Source: Thermoplasmata archaeon (lineage in GTDB: Archaea > Thermoplasmatota > Thermoplasmata > Lutacidiplasmatales > UBA184). From it: a stretch of 12,535 nt of DNA. The stretch spans positions 1 through 12,535 of the forward strand of contig JASIDM010000084.1 of assembly GCA_030044695.1 (NCBI GenBank), written 5' to 3'. Positions 1 through 6,215 of this stretch are shown piece after piece; the first letter of the stretch is position 1; every line of letters begins with the position of its first letter. Made by a program: the position numbers and the translations under genes. The notes under the pieces are model-generated. The model searched no databases. It saw only the letters and a program-made list of their open reading frames with translations, and was not told where the DNA came from.

Positions 1-180
1 CAAACCTTCTGGAGAGAGTGGGCGCGGCCGGACGTGTCGCCATCGGTCCCTCGCTAGGCGGTGTCGTTTGGATAGGGCATATTGCTTTCGTCCGATATAT
101 TGACGTGCGCCATATGTGAGTTCACTCTGAGATCTTCTAGAGTCGGAAGGGTGGACCCGTGCAGATCGCACCGGTCGGTT
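1..180. other. Gene-poor left edge with a TATA-like box
   Basis: No convincing complete gene is seen here. Its G+C is visibly lower than in the rest of the window. A TATA-like element (GATATATTG on the plus strand, positions 94-102) is the main AT-rich spot. Read on the minus strand it would start transcription near 70. An ATG at 43-41 on that strand, four bases after a GAGGG, stays open to the window edge for 14 codons, so a gene may begin here and run out of the window. That is too little sequence to call a CDS. Confidence 0.3.
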
Positions 181-454
181 CGTCGGCGAGAAGGGTGCAT
201 GCAACTGGTCTTGCACCTAGGACTCCAACGGCTATGGCTCGCAACTAACCTAGATGATCTGATAGGAATCACAGAAGCACCGGCAGGGGTCGTGCGCCAT
301 CCAATCCACTCTTGTAGACCTACAATCGTCACCGCTTCGGCAAGTGTCAGGTCAAGAATCAGGGCCTCGGTCGGAGCCTCGTTCCTAGGCTCCCGAGCTC
401 GCGGACGTCACTAATCTCGCGAGGCGGCGAGCTCGATCCTGTAAGATGAGTCAA
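181..454 (-). pseudogene. Decayed VapC-like PIN-domain toxin gene
   Basis: On the minus strand, directly downstream of the vapB-like gene, pieces resembling an archaeal PIN (VapC) ribonuclease occur in the expected order but in different frames. A TTG at 454 overlaps the vapB stop as TTGA and opens a frame with GSSS and DVREL where a PIN start (LDSSAL-like) is expected. Near 362-320 a second frame reads ALILDLTLAEAVTIV, like the DLTLYEAGNAL helix of these toxins. Near 276-190 a third frame reads FCDSYQII, then VSCE, PLE and VQDQLHA with three in-frame stops, like the FYDSSYI...PLVTxDxxLHA C-terminal half. The spacing between the second and third blocks is about 20 residues shorter than in an intact toxin. 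The blocks are seen in the sequence; the PIN assignment is by eye and is inference. Chance resemblance is the main alternative. Confidence 0.42.
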
Positions 455-699
455 CGAACACGCGATCGCGCCCCCTGGAGGGCCTTCTTACTGGCCACCG
501 AATTCCCACCATGTCTCATCATGCCGGAGATTTCCTCGATCGACTTCCGTCGACGGACCCGAATCAAGATCTGCGAACCACGCATCCGCCACTCCAGTAT
601 GTCGCCCGCCCGAGCCCCCGTCGCCCTCCTGACCTTGGTCGGGACGATTGTGAGGTTTCGAGTGGAAATTCGAGACTCACCCAGAACGGACTCATCCAT
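451..699 (-). CDS. AbrB/SpoVT-type DNA-binding protein, VapB-like antitoxin
   Basis: An 82-residue swapped-hairpin AbrB protein. Residues 8-47 carry the signature: SRISTRNLTIVP, then KVRRATG, then ARAGDILEW and a short strand ILIRVR. The tail (KSIEEISGMMRHGGNSVASKK, residues 52-72) follows the layout of archaeal VapB antitoxins, where such a C-terminal segment binds the PIN toxin. Known role of the family: bind the toxin and repress the operon promoter as a dimer. The ATG at 699 is preferred over a TTG four codons upstream, because a TATA-like TGATTAGG lies about 30 bases before it. The downstream frame that should encode the toxin is broken, so this protein may be an orphan antitoxin kept as a regulator or as protection against related toxins. 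G+C is lower than in most neighbours. Confidence 0.75.
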   Translation of the reverse strand: MDESVLGESRISTRNLTIVPTKVRRATGARAGDILEWRMRGSQILIRVRRRKSIEEISGMMRHGGNSVASKKALQGARSRVR

Positions 700-725
700 G
701 GGTCTAGTCAATCACAGTTCCAGTA

Positions 726-733
726 CCTAATCA
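726..733 (-). promoter_or_regulatory. TATA-like box for the vapB-like gene
   Basis: TGATTAGG on the minus strand is centred about 30 bases before the ATG at 699, the distance expected of an archaeal TATA box driving a leaderless or nearly leaderless transcript. The match is moderate, and no experimental start site is available. Confidence 0.35.
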
Positions 734-973
734 GTTCATTTGAACTCCCTCCCGAGGTTGCAATTCCGCTTGCACCGAGATCGCGCCAATGCCACTCCCG
801 ACGGCCAGCCACGCACCGCGGTAGCCGTGCGACCTGTCCGATCCGATAGCAGCTCGAGGCCGGTCCACCAATCTCGTCGGGCACGAGTAGTGTCCTCACC
901 GGAAGGTCTGGTCGGGGCCGGTACAGGGGGCCCCGTCCGAGGGGTTCATGTGGGCGCCCAGGATGGAGGCGCG
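734..973. other. Intergenic region upstream of the VOC gene
   Basis: The VOC reading frame stays open upstream of its chosen start as far as about 740, but that stretch gives a Ser/Arg/Pro-rich sequence without domain character, so it is read as non-coding. A GATGGAGG (962-969) four bases before the ATG at 974 is a plausible ribosome binding site. No clear TATA box, RNA gene or repeat was seen. Confidence 0.4.
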
Positions 974-1414
974 ATGAGCGGTCGCCCACGCCGTCGAGCC
1001 CGAGTCGTTGGAATCGGAGGCGTGTTTCTCAATTCGCGCTCGCCCGTGAGGTTGGCGGCGTGGTACAGCAAGAATCTGGGACTCGAAATCTCAGCCGGGG
1101 GCCAGGTCGCGACGTGGGACTGGCGATCGATTCGGGATTCGCGGCGCGTAGGGAGCACTCTTTGGGCCGCGCTCGGCGCGGAGGACCGTGATTGGGGATC
1201 GGGCCGCCGGACGGCGCAAGTGAACTACCGGGTCGACGATCTCGACCGTCTTCTGACCCAGCTTCGCCGAGCCGGGGTTCGGGTCGACGACCGCATCGAA
1301 GAGTCCTCGTACGGACGGTTCGGATGGGCATTCGACCCCGAAGGGAACCGATTCGAGCTGTGGGAACCTCCCCAGCGCTATCGCTCGCCTGAACGGCACA
1401 CTCCGATGGAATAG
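974..1414 (+). CDS. VOC family (glyoxalase/bleomycin-resistance fold) protein
   Basis: A 146-residue, single-unit VOC protein of the widespread IGGVFLxS...WY...LGLEI type. Recognisable blocks are IGGVFLNS (residues 14-21), AAWYSKNLGLEI (about 28-39), QVNYRVDDLDRLL, then a central RVDDRIEES and the terminal DPEGNRFELWEPP with Glu128 in the last metal-ligand position. The first position, often His or Glu in metal-dependent members, is Gly here, as in other members of this subgroup, so a classic glyoxalase I mechanism is unlikely and the substrate is unknown. The ATG at 974 is chosen for its GGAGG at 965-969 and because the alignable fold starts about ten residues later. Its third codon positions are less G+C-rich than those of downstream genes, which fits recent acquisition. 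Confidence 0.88.
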   Translation: MSGRPRRRARVVGIGGVFLNSRSPVRLAAWYSKNLGLEISAGGQVATWDWRSIRDSRRVGSTLWAALGAEDRDWGSGRRTAQVNYRVDDLDRLLTQLRRAGVRVDDRIEESSYGRFGWAFDPEGNRFELWEPPQRYRSPERHTPME

Positions 1415-1562
1415 TCGTCACCGACTTCGAGACGAACGGCCGCTCGCTCAGAACGGGCACGATCGGACCGCTTGGGCAGCCTGTTAAGGCATGCACCGAG
1501 GAACGACCGGGGCGCTGACCCACGGAACAGCTCATGACACGGTCACGGCGTGGCCGCCTCGC

Positions 1563-2834
1563 ATGGAGAGCAGAGGGCCGCCCTCCGTGGCCTCTCCACG
1601 CCTCGCCGAATACCGGAGGCGAGCCTCCAAGGCCACCGGGCGCGACGCGAGCGCGGCTTGGCGCCAGCTCGCCTCGCACGGCCTGCCTCTCGTCGACCCG
1701 CTGCCGGACGACGGGTCCCGCCTGAGCGTGACCTTCGTCTGGAGGCCAGACCGCCGGGTGAGCTCCGCCTCGATCTACACCCCGGTCGCGAATCCGCTCC
1801 GCGGAGAGACTGATCTCCTCCCGTTGGGTCCCACGGGGGTCTGGTACCGGACGCTCGTCCTCCCTCGACGGACGCGAGCGCTCTACGCGTACACCCCTCG
1901 ACCCACGCCAACGCCCGACAACGGTGGGGACTGGGCTGCCTACTTCCGCTCGCTGCTCCCGGACCCTCACAACCCATCGTCGCTCGTGATGGCCAAGGAC
2001 CCTGACGACCCCGAGGACGTTTCCGTGACGGTGTCGGTGGTGGCCCTTCCGGACGCTCCGCCGCTGCCCTGGAGCCGAGTCCGGCCCTCGGAGGGCTGGA
2101 CGATGGACCACGTTCGCCTCCGAAGTCGGAGCCTCGAGGGAGTCCGATCGGTCTGGGTGTACACGCCGCCCGGGTTCTCCCCCCGGCGGACCCGGTACAA
2201 CCTCGTCCTCGCCTTCGACGGCGTGGCCTATCAGAGCGCCGTTCCGACGCCCACGATCGTGGGGAACCTCGTCGACGCCAGGCGCATCGGTCCCTCGGTA
2301 ATCGTGCTCGTGGGGAGCGCCCCGGGCTCGCGGGAGGCTGACCTTCTGCCCAATCCGAAGTTCCTCCGCTTTCTCGCGAGCGAACTCGTCCCGTGGATGC
2401 AGCGCCGGTACGGTCTCCGGGTCCCTCCCGCTCGCTCCGTGCTGGTCGGTTCGAGTCTCGGAGGGCTCACGGCGGCGTTCGCGGCGCTGCGGCACCCCGA
2501 TCTCTTCGGGAACGTGCTGGCCCAATCCGGCGCGTTCACCTGGTCCGACTCAGGGGACCTGCTCGGCGCTCCCACCCTGATGGAGGAGTACGCGCGGGCT
2601 CCCCGACGGCCCATCAGGTTCTACCTCGATGCCGGTTCCCTCGAGACGACGGTGTTCCCGGGGACGCAGATGTCCCCGCTCTCCGGAGTCCGCCACTTCA
2701 GGGACGTGCTCGTCGCGAAGGGCTATCCCGTGAGCTACGCGGAGTTCGAGGGGGGTCACGACTATGCCTGCTGGGGGGGGACCCTCGCCGATGGGCTGCT
2801 TAGCCTCCTTGGCAAGCCGGGAACCCAGCGCTAG
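1563..2834 (+). CDS. Fes/enterochelin-esterase-like alpha/beta hydrolase
   Basis: About 423 residues with two parts: an N-terminal beta-sandwich like that of enterochelin esterases (about residues 45-140, with the VTFVWRPD strand and the VWYRTL block), then an esterase-D type alpha/beta hydrolase domain (about 190-420, beginning VRSVWVYTPPGF). The nucleophile elbow is GSSLGG with Ser298, the likely catalytic His is His399 in EGGHDYACW, and Asp356 in YLDAGS is a candidate acid. Bacterial relatives hydrolyse ferric-siderophore trilactones or other esters. No siderophore synthesis or uptake gene is present here, so a general esterase is equally possible. There is no signal peptide. An ATG at 1491 would add 24 residues, but those codons are poor in G/C at the third position; a TTAA-containing element at 1483-1486 would also start transcription after 1491. 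Both favour 1563. Confidence 0.85.
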   Translation: MESRGPPSVASPRLAEYRRRASKATGRDASAAWRQLASHGLPLVDPLPDDGSRLSVTFVWRPDRRVSSASIYTPVANPLRGETDLLPLGPTGVWYRTLVLPRRTRALYAYTPRPTPTPDNGGDWAAYFRSLLPDPHNPSSLVMAKDPDDPEDVSVTVSVVALPDAPPLPWSRVRPSEGWTMDHVRLRSRSLEGVRSVWVYTPPGFSPRRTRYNLVLAFDGVAYQSAVPTPTIVGNLVDARRIGPSVIVLVGSAPGSREADLLPNPKFLRFLASELVPWMQRRYGLRVPPARSVLVGSSLGGLTAAFAALRHPDLFGNVLAQSGAFTWSDSGDLLGAPTLMEEYARAPRRPIRFYLDAGSLETTVFPGTQMSPLSGVRHFRDVLVAKGYPVSYAEFEGGHDYACWGGTLADGLLSLLGKPGTQR

Positions 2835-3070
2835 GCGGGATCCCCAGGGAGTACCCCGACGGCGTTCCGCTAGCGGCCCTGGCCCAGCATCCCGGCAAAG
2901 GTCACGTCGATCGGTCCCCCGACCCTTCCGCCGACGCGCGACGCCCGTCGGAGCTCCGGACTTGCGGCGAATGGTCGGGGAGATGGCTCGGCCGTGGCCG
3001 CGGGCCCGGAGCGAGAGCGAAGCTTTTGGGGGAGACCGCTCGTCCGCTCCCGGACCGAGTCCTCCGCGCG
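2835..3070. other. Intergenic region between esterase and cupin genes
   Basis: No convincing gene lies in these 236 bases. Open frames on both strands give Arg/Pro/Ser-rich translations typical of high-G+C non-coding DNA. The only AT-rich spot is AGCTTTTGG at 3021-3029, about 47 bases before the cupin start; it is a weak candidate TATA box with a 20-base leader. Confidence 0.4.
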
Positions 3071-3781
3071 ATGAGCCCAGCACCGGCGCCCCGGATCGTT
3101 CGCGCCACGGCGCAGACCATGGAGCTCCCCGAGATCCAGGGAAAGGTGCTCTTTCCCACGCTCCGGCAAGGCCCCTGGCTCCCCGTCGTGCGGCTGGCGG
3201 AGTCCACGGCGCAGGGCCCGTGGGAGCCCGACCTGCATTCCCACGTCTCGGAGGAGGTCGTGAACTACGTGCTGTCGGGGGGGATCGTGGAGGTGGACGC
3301 GGCGGACCGTCGCGTCGAGCTGGGCGTCGGGACGGTGGTGGTGCACGCGTCCGGGGAGGAGTATCGCCATGACGTGGCCCCGCGGCCGGGGGGCGCCTCG
3401 AGATGGCTCTCCGTGGTCGCCTCGCTCCCGCGAGGGCGCGTACCGGCCGCCGCGCCGTCCGGTGTGTTCCGCGCCCCGGCACCGACCGAGCTCGCTCCTG
3501 GGATCCTCTCCCGGGCCCTGGTCGGCGGCGGCGCCGAGGCGCGCTCGCAGCTCGGCATGGAGCTCTCGACCCTCGAGTTCGCTCGCCACGGCTCGACCCG
3601 CCTCGCCGTCCCAGGAGACCGCCGAGCGATCCTCTACGCGATCGGCGGCCGGGGAAGCATCGGGGGCCTCCCGACGACCGAGGGCGAGGGGGTCCTCACG
3701 GAGAACGCGACGACCCTGGAGGCCGAAGGGGGCTCCGGGTTCGAGCTCTTCGTGGTGACGGTGCCGTCGCCCAGCTACTAG
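3071..3781 (+). CDS. Pirin-like bicupin protein
   Basis: A 236-residue protein whose N-terminal half has a cupin strand pattern: LHSHVSEEVVNYVLSGG, then VELGVGTVVVHASGEEYRHD. With the start at 3071 the pair His56/His58 falls at the same numbers as the iron-binding histidines of human pirin (my recollection), and His100 in YRHD is the likely third ligand, followed by Asp101 in place of the usual H-x-E. The C-terminal half (from about residue 125) is a second, ligand-free cupin domain, and total length matches pirins. Pirins are cytosolic metal proteins acting as redox-sensing cofactors or quercetin-type dioxygenases; which applies here cannot be told. An upstream in-frame TTG at 3026 would add 15 residues without domain character and is rejected. 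The stop overlaps the stop of the convergent DsbA-like gene. Confidence 0.72.
   Translation: MSPAPAPRIVRATAQTMELPEIQGKVLFPTLRQGPWLPVVRLAESTAQGPWEPDLHSHVSEEVVNYVLSGGIVEVDAADRRVELGVGTVVVHASGEEYRHDVAPRPGGASRWLSVVASLPRGRVPAAAPSGVFRAPAPTELAPGILSRALVGGGAEARSQLGMELSTLEFARHGSTRLAVPGDRRAILYAIGGRGSIGGLPTTEGEGVLTENATTLEAEGGSGFELFVVTVPSPSY
3778..3781. other. Shared CTAG: overlapping stop codons of convergent genes
   Basis: The palindrome CTAG supplies TAG for the cupin gene (3779-3781) and TAG for the DsbA-like gene on the other strand (3780-3778). There is therefore no spacer and no room for a conventional terminator between the two genes. Confidence 0.9.
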
Positions 3782-4320
3782 GGCGTCCTGCCACGGCGCA
3801 GCAGGTCGAGCAGCGGAAGGAACTCGTGCGAGCCGGCGTGCATCCGTCCGTTGACGAAGAACGTCGGGGTCGCCACGACCCCGAGGGACGTTCCGCTCTC
3901 GACGTCCGCCGCTACCCTACGCGCGGGGGCCCCCGAGCGGACGTCGCGATCGAACGTCGCCATGTCCAGCGGTAGGCCACGCGCCAGGGTTCGGAGCTCC
4001 GCGTCCGAAAGGTCGGTCCGGTTCGCGAAGAGCCGTTCGTGCATCAGCCAGAACTTGCCCTGCTCGTCGGCGGCCTCGGCCGCCTGGGCCGCGGGCGCGG
4101 AGCGGGGGTGGATCTTGGGCTGGGGGAAGTGTCGGAAGGCGAAGCAGAGATCGTCGCCGAGCTCCCGCACCAGTTCCTTCACGGTCGGTTGCGCGTCCGC
4201 GCAGTGGGGACACTCGTAGTCGCCGTACTCCAGGAGCGAGTACCTCGCCCCGAGGGGGCCCAGACAGTGGTCCCGACCCTCGAGAGGGAGAACGAGATCG
4301 GGGAGCTGATCGTCGACCAT
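3778..4320 (-). CDS. DsbA-family (Thioredoxin_4) oxidoreductase, cytosolic
   Basis: A 180-residue thioredoxin-fold protein with a helical insertion. The active site is Cys37-Pro-His-Cys40 in YGDYECPHC, the motif of DsbA and FrnE-like thiol oxidoreductases. The FAFRHFP block follows at 60-66, the helical insertion spans about 74-140, and the cis-proline Pro152 is in GVVATPTFFVNG. This matches the stand-alone Thioredoxin_4 family, also found fused to NhaA-type antiporters. No signal peptide or membrane anchor is present, so it should act in the cytosol as a dithiol-disulfide oxidoreductase or in glutaredoxin-like repair. The ATG at 4320 is chosen because the fold begins immediately (DLVLPLEGRDHCLGP); a longer frame up to 4554 would run into the divergent CDGSH gene. 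Neighbours on both sides are redox or metal proteins. Confidence 0.92.
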   Translation of the reverse strand: MVDDQLPDLVLPLEGRDHCLGPLGARYSLLEYGDYECPHCADAQPTVKELVRELGDDLCFAFRHFPQPKIHPRSAPAAQAAEAADEQGKFWLMHERLFANRTDLSDAELRTLARGLPLDMATFDRDVRSGAPARRVAADVESGTSLGVVATPTFFVNGRMHAGSHEFLPLLDLLRRGRTP

Positions 4321-4449
4321 GGGACACCGGTCCTCGGCCGGGAGCGTCCTCCCCCTCTTGTGGGTGTCGCCTCGCGGCCGGCGTCGGGGCCAGCCGAGTC
4401 GTGGACGGTGAGCGCGCTCAAGAACGCCCTCATCTGTCGGCACCCTATC

Positions 4450-4456
4450 GGAGGTG
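4450..4456 (+). promoter_or_regulatory. Shine-Dalgarno site of the CDGSH gene
   Basis: GGAGGTG is a near-perfect complement of the 16S 3' end and lies nine bases before the GTG at 4466. It decides against the GTG at 4454, which lies inside the site itself. Confidence 0.7.
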
Positions 4457-4465
4457 GGGGCGTCC

Positions 4466-5167
4466 GTGCCGAAAGAGGAGGCCAAGATCATCGTGACCGC
4501 CAACGGGCCGTACCGCGTCGTGGGGAGCGTGCCGTTGGCCCAGCAGGTCATCACGCCGAACCGCGCGGGAGAGTCCTGGGAGTGGACGCAGGGACGGTCG
4601 TTCGCCGCGGGACCGGAGTACGAGCTCTGCCGGTGCGGTCACTCGCGGAACAAGCCGTTCTGCGACGGCACGCACCTGAAGATCGGGTTCGACGGGACCG
4701 AGACCGCGTCCCGAAGGCCGGTGGCCCGCCAGTCGGAGGTCCTGACCGGCCCCTCGCTCGTCCTCGAAGATGCCGAGAACCTGTGCGCGTTCGCCCGGTT
4801 CTGCGACCCGGGCGGCAAGATCTGGGCGCTCCTCGAACGCAGCGAGGAGCCGAGCACCCGCGACCTCGTCATTCGCGAGGCGCAGCACTGCCCGTCCGGT
4901 CGGCTCGTGCTCCACGAGCGGAGCTCGAAGGCGGGGTTCGAGCCGGAGCTCCCGCCGTCTATCGGCCTGGTCGAGGACCCCGCCCTGGGGTGCAGCGGGC
5001 CGCTCTGGGTCCGGGGCGGCGTACGGATCGAGTCCGCGGACGGCAAGGCGTACGAGCGACGGAACCGGGTGACCCTCTGTCGTTGCGGCGCCTCCGCCAA
5101 CATGCCGTTCTGCAACGGGAGCCACGCGAGCGTGCGGTTCGACGACGGGCTGGCTCGGGACCCCTAA
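4466..5167 (+). CDS. CDGSH - Fer4_19-like - CDGSH iron-sulfur protein
   Basis: A 233-residue protein with three metal modules. The first CDGSH finger is Cys55-x-Cys57...Cys66...His70 (CRCGHSRNKPFCDGTH). The second is Cys205-x-Cys207...Cys216...His220 (CRCGASANMPFCNGSH). Each should bind a redox-active, proton-coupled [2Fe-2S] cluster with three Cys and one His. Between them Cys107, Cys113, Cys142 (in HCPSGRL) and possibly Cys176 resemble the divergent mono-cluster ferredoxin domain Fer4_19, whose hallmark is CPSGAL. The arrangement is known from bacterial CDGSH proteins. There is no membrane anchor, unlike mitoNEET. It may pass electrons or clusters to or from its redox neighbours; that link is inference. 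The start is GTG 4466, set by a GGAGGTG. It is divergent from the DsbA-like gene across 145 bases with no strong TATA box. Confidence 0.92.
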   Translation: MPKEEAKIIVTANGPYRVVGSVPLAQQVITPNRAGESWEWTQGRSFAAGPEYELCRCGHSRNKPFCDGTHLKIGFDGTETASRRPVARQSEVLTGPSLVLEDAENLCAFARFCDPGGKIWALLERSEEPSTRDLVIREAQHCPSGRLVLHERSSKAGFEPELPPSIGLVEDPALGCSGPLWVRGGVRIESADGKAYERRNRVTLCRCGASANMPFCNGSHASVRFDDGLARDP

Positions 5168-5183
5168 GCGCTCCGGGAGACCG

Positions 5184-5205
5184 GCCCCCCGACCTCGCGG
5201 GGGGC
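5184..5205 (+). repeat. GC-rich hairpin after the CDGSH gene
   Basis: Perfect 8-base arms GCCCCCCG (5184-5191) and CGGGGGGC (5198-5205) enclose a six-base loop, 16 bases after the CDGSH stop. No T-run follows, so it is not a canonical intrinsic terminator. It may stabilise the 3' end or simply reflect base composition. Confidence 0.5.
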
Positions 5206-5237
5206 GCCGGCATCCTCGAGGATCGCCGTGCGTGGCG

Positions 5238-5243
5238 TAATAC
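5238..5243 (+). promoter_or_regulatory. TATA-like box for the AhpD-like gene
   Basis: TAATAC, the only AT-rich hexamer in this spacer, is centred about 29 bases before the ATG at 5270. This fits leaderless transcription from that codon. Confidence 0.4.
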
Positions 5244-5269
5244 CGCGGGGGGCCTCACCGGGCCTGACC

Positions 5270-5581
5270 ATGTACGACATGCGGAACCTGGCGCGGCTGA
5301 AGACGATCGGAGCGAGCGCACCGGACGCGATGAAGGCCTTTCAGGCGTTCGACGCGGCGGCCCTCGCCGACGGCGCGATCCCGGTGAAGTACAAGGAGCT
5401 CATGGCGTGCGCCGTGGCGTTCACGACCCAGTGCCCGTACTGCATCGAGATCCATTCCAAGAAGGCTCGCGACCTGGGAGCCTCGGACCCGGAGATGGCC
5501 GAGGTCGTGATGGTCGCCGCGGCGCTCCGGGCCGGGGCGGCGGTGACCCACGGCACGCACGCCTTCGCGGACCGCCGCTGA
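5270..5581 (+). CDS. AhpD-like carboxymuconolactone decarboxylase family protein
   Basis: A 103-residue all-helical CMD-fold protein. Glu43, Cys55, Cys58 and His62 (KELMACAVAF, CPYC, IEIHSKKA) have exactly the spacing of the proton-relay residues of mycobacterial AhpD (Glu118, Cys130, Cys133, His137), although the His between the cysteines of AhpD is Tyr here. Such proteins form trimers or hexamers. With the CxxC pair they act as alkylhydroperoxidase-type thiol reductants or oxidoreductases rather than as true carboxymuconolactone decarboxylases. The ATG at 5270 is chosen over a GTG at 5228 because a TATA-like TAATAC sits about 29 bases before it and the extra residues lack domain character. 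It lies 102 bases after the CDGSH gene on the same strand, with its own likely promoter. Confidence 0.9.
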   Translation: MYDMRNLARLKTIGASAPDAMKAFQAFDAAALADGAIPVKYKELMACAVAFTTQCPYCIEIHSKKARDLGASDPEMAEVVMVAAALRAGAAVTHGTHAFADRR

Positions 5582-5600
5582 GCCCGTCGTCTTGGAGAAC

Positions 5601-5617
5601 GCGCCGACGGACGGCGC
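5601..5617. repeat. Small inverted repeat between convergent genes
   Basis: GCGCCG and CGGCGC (5601-5606 and 5612-5617) enclose a five-base loop, 20 bases after the AhpD-like stop and in the spacer shared with the convergent VOC gene. It could form a weak hairpin at either transcript's 3' end; no T-run is present. Confidence 0.3.
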
Positions 5618-5693
5618 GCCGGCCGCGGAACGGTAGGTCGCGGGCCCGAGCCACCGAGACGCGTTCCCGATCGCGGGTCGACCGACGGGTTGG

Positions 5694-6173
5694 TCAGCGA
5701 GAGCCCGCGGATTTCATGGCGGCGTCGCGCCGCTGGCCCATCTCCTCGGGCGTGAGGTCCTCGACGTGGGTGGCGATCGACCAGGAGTGGCCGAACGGGT
5801 CGACGAACGTACCGAACCGGTCCCCCCAGAACATCGTCGTCGGCTCGTGGACCGACCTCGCCCCGGCGGCGACCGCCTGACGGAACAGCCGGTCCACGTC
5901 CGGGACGTACAGCCAGGCCGCCGCCGACGAGCCGCCGAGATGCTTCGGCGCCTTCATCTCCGAGCCCGGGAACTCGTCGCTGAGCATCACCACGGAGTCG
6001 CCGATCTCGAGCTCGGCGTGCCAGACCTTGCCGCCGGGCCCGGGCATCCGGTTGCGCTCCTTCGCGCCGAGGGCCCGCACGTAGAACTCGATCGCCTTCG
6101 CCGCGTCGTCGACCACGAACGCGTACGTGACGGAGTGGTAGCCTGCCGGGATCGCCTGCTTGGCCTTCGCCAC
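5694..6173 (-). CDS. PhnB-like VOC family protein
   Basis: A 159-residue VOC protein of the PhnB-like class. It starts with GYHSVTYAFVVDDAAKAIEFY (residues 11-31; His13 at the usual first ligand place) and has the HAELEIGDSVVMLSDE strand (52-67), the YVPDVDRLFRQAVAAGA helix (89-105) and the hallmark tail MFWGDRFGTFVDPFGHSWSI (114-133), ending in EDLTPEEM. PhnB-like proteins are common and mostly have no assigned substrate; the name does not imply phosphonate metabolism. The start is GTG 6173: a TATA-like GCTTATGC on the minus strand is centred 27 bases upstream, which is ideal for a leaderless transcript. It is unrelated at motif level to the VOC gene at 974, so the two are not a recent duplication. 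Confidence 0.93.
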   Translation of the reverse strand: MAKAKQAIPAGYHSVTYAFVVDDAAKAIEFYVRALGAKERNRMPGPGGKVWHAELEIGDSVVMLSDEFPGSEMKAPKHLGGSSAAAWLYVPDVDRLFRQAVAAGARSVHEPTTMFWGDRFGTFVDPFGHSWSIATHVEDLTPEEMGQRRDAAMKSAGSR

Positions 6174-6195
6174 GGGGACCGCACACGGTCGGGCG

Positions 6196-6203
6196 GCATA
6201 AGC
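6196..6203 (-). promoter_or_regulatory. TATA-like box for the PhnB-like VOC gene
   Basis: GCTTATGC on the minus strand is centred about 27 bases before the GTG at 6173. A nearly identical element (GGTTATGC) precedes the papain-fold gene, which suggests a shared promoter style in this genome. Confidence 0.55.
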
Positions 6204-6215
6204 CTCGTCGCCCGT

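Noticed and set aside
446..730. Plus-strand open frame opposite the AbrB gene
   Set aside because: The opposite strand carries a clear AbrB signature with a suitable start; this frame shows nothing recognisable.
1029..2525. A 498-codon open frame on the minus strand opposite the VOC and esterase genes
   Set aside because: It is Arg/Pro/Gly-rich without domain motifs and lies opposite two well-supported genes; such frames are common in DNA of this G+C content.
4039..5880. A 613-codon plus-strand open frame crossing the DsbA-like, CDGSH and AhpD-like genes
   Set aside because: It overlaps three motif-supported genes in other frames and its translation is low-complexity and Arg-rich.
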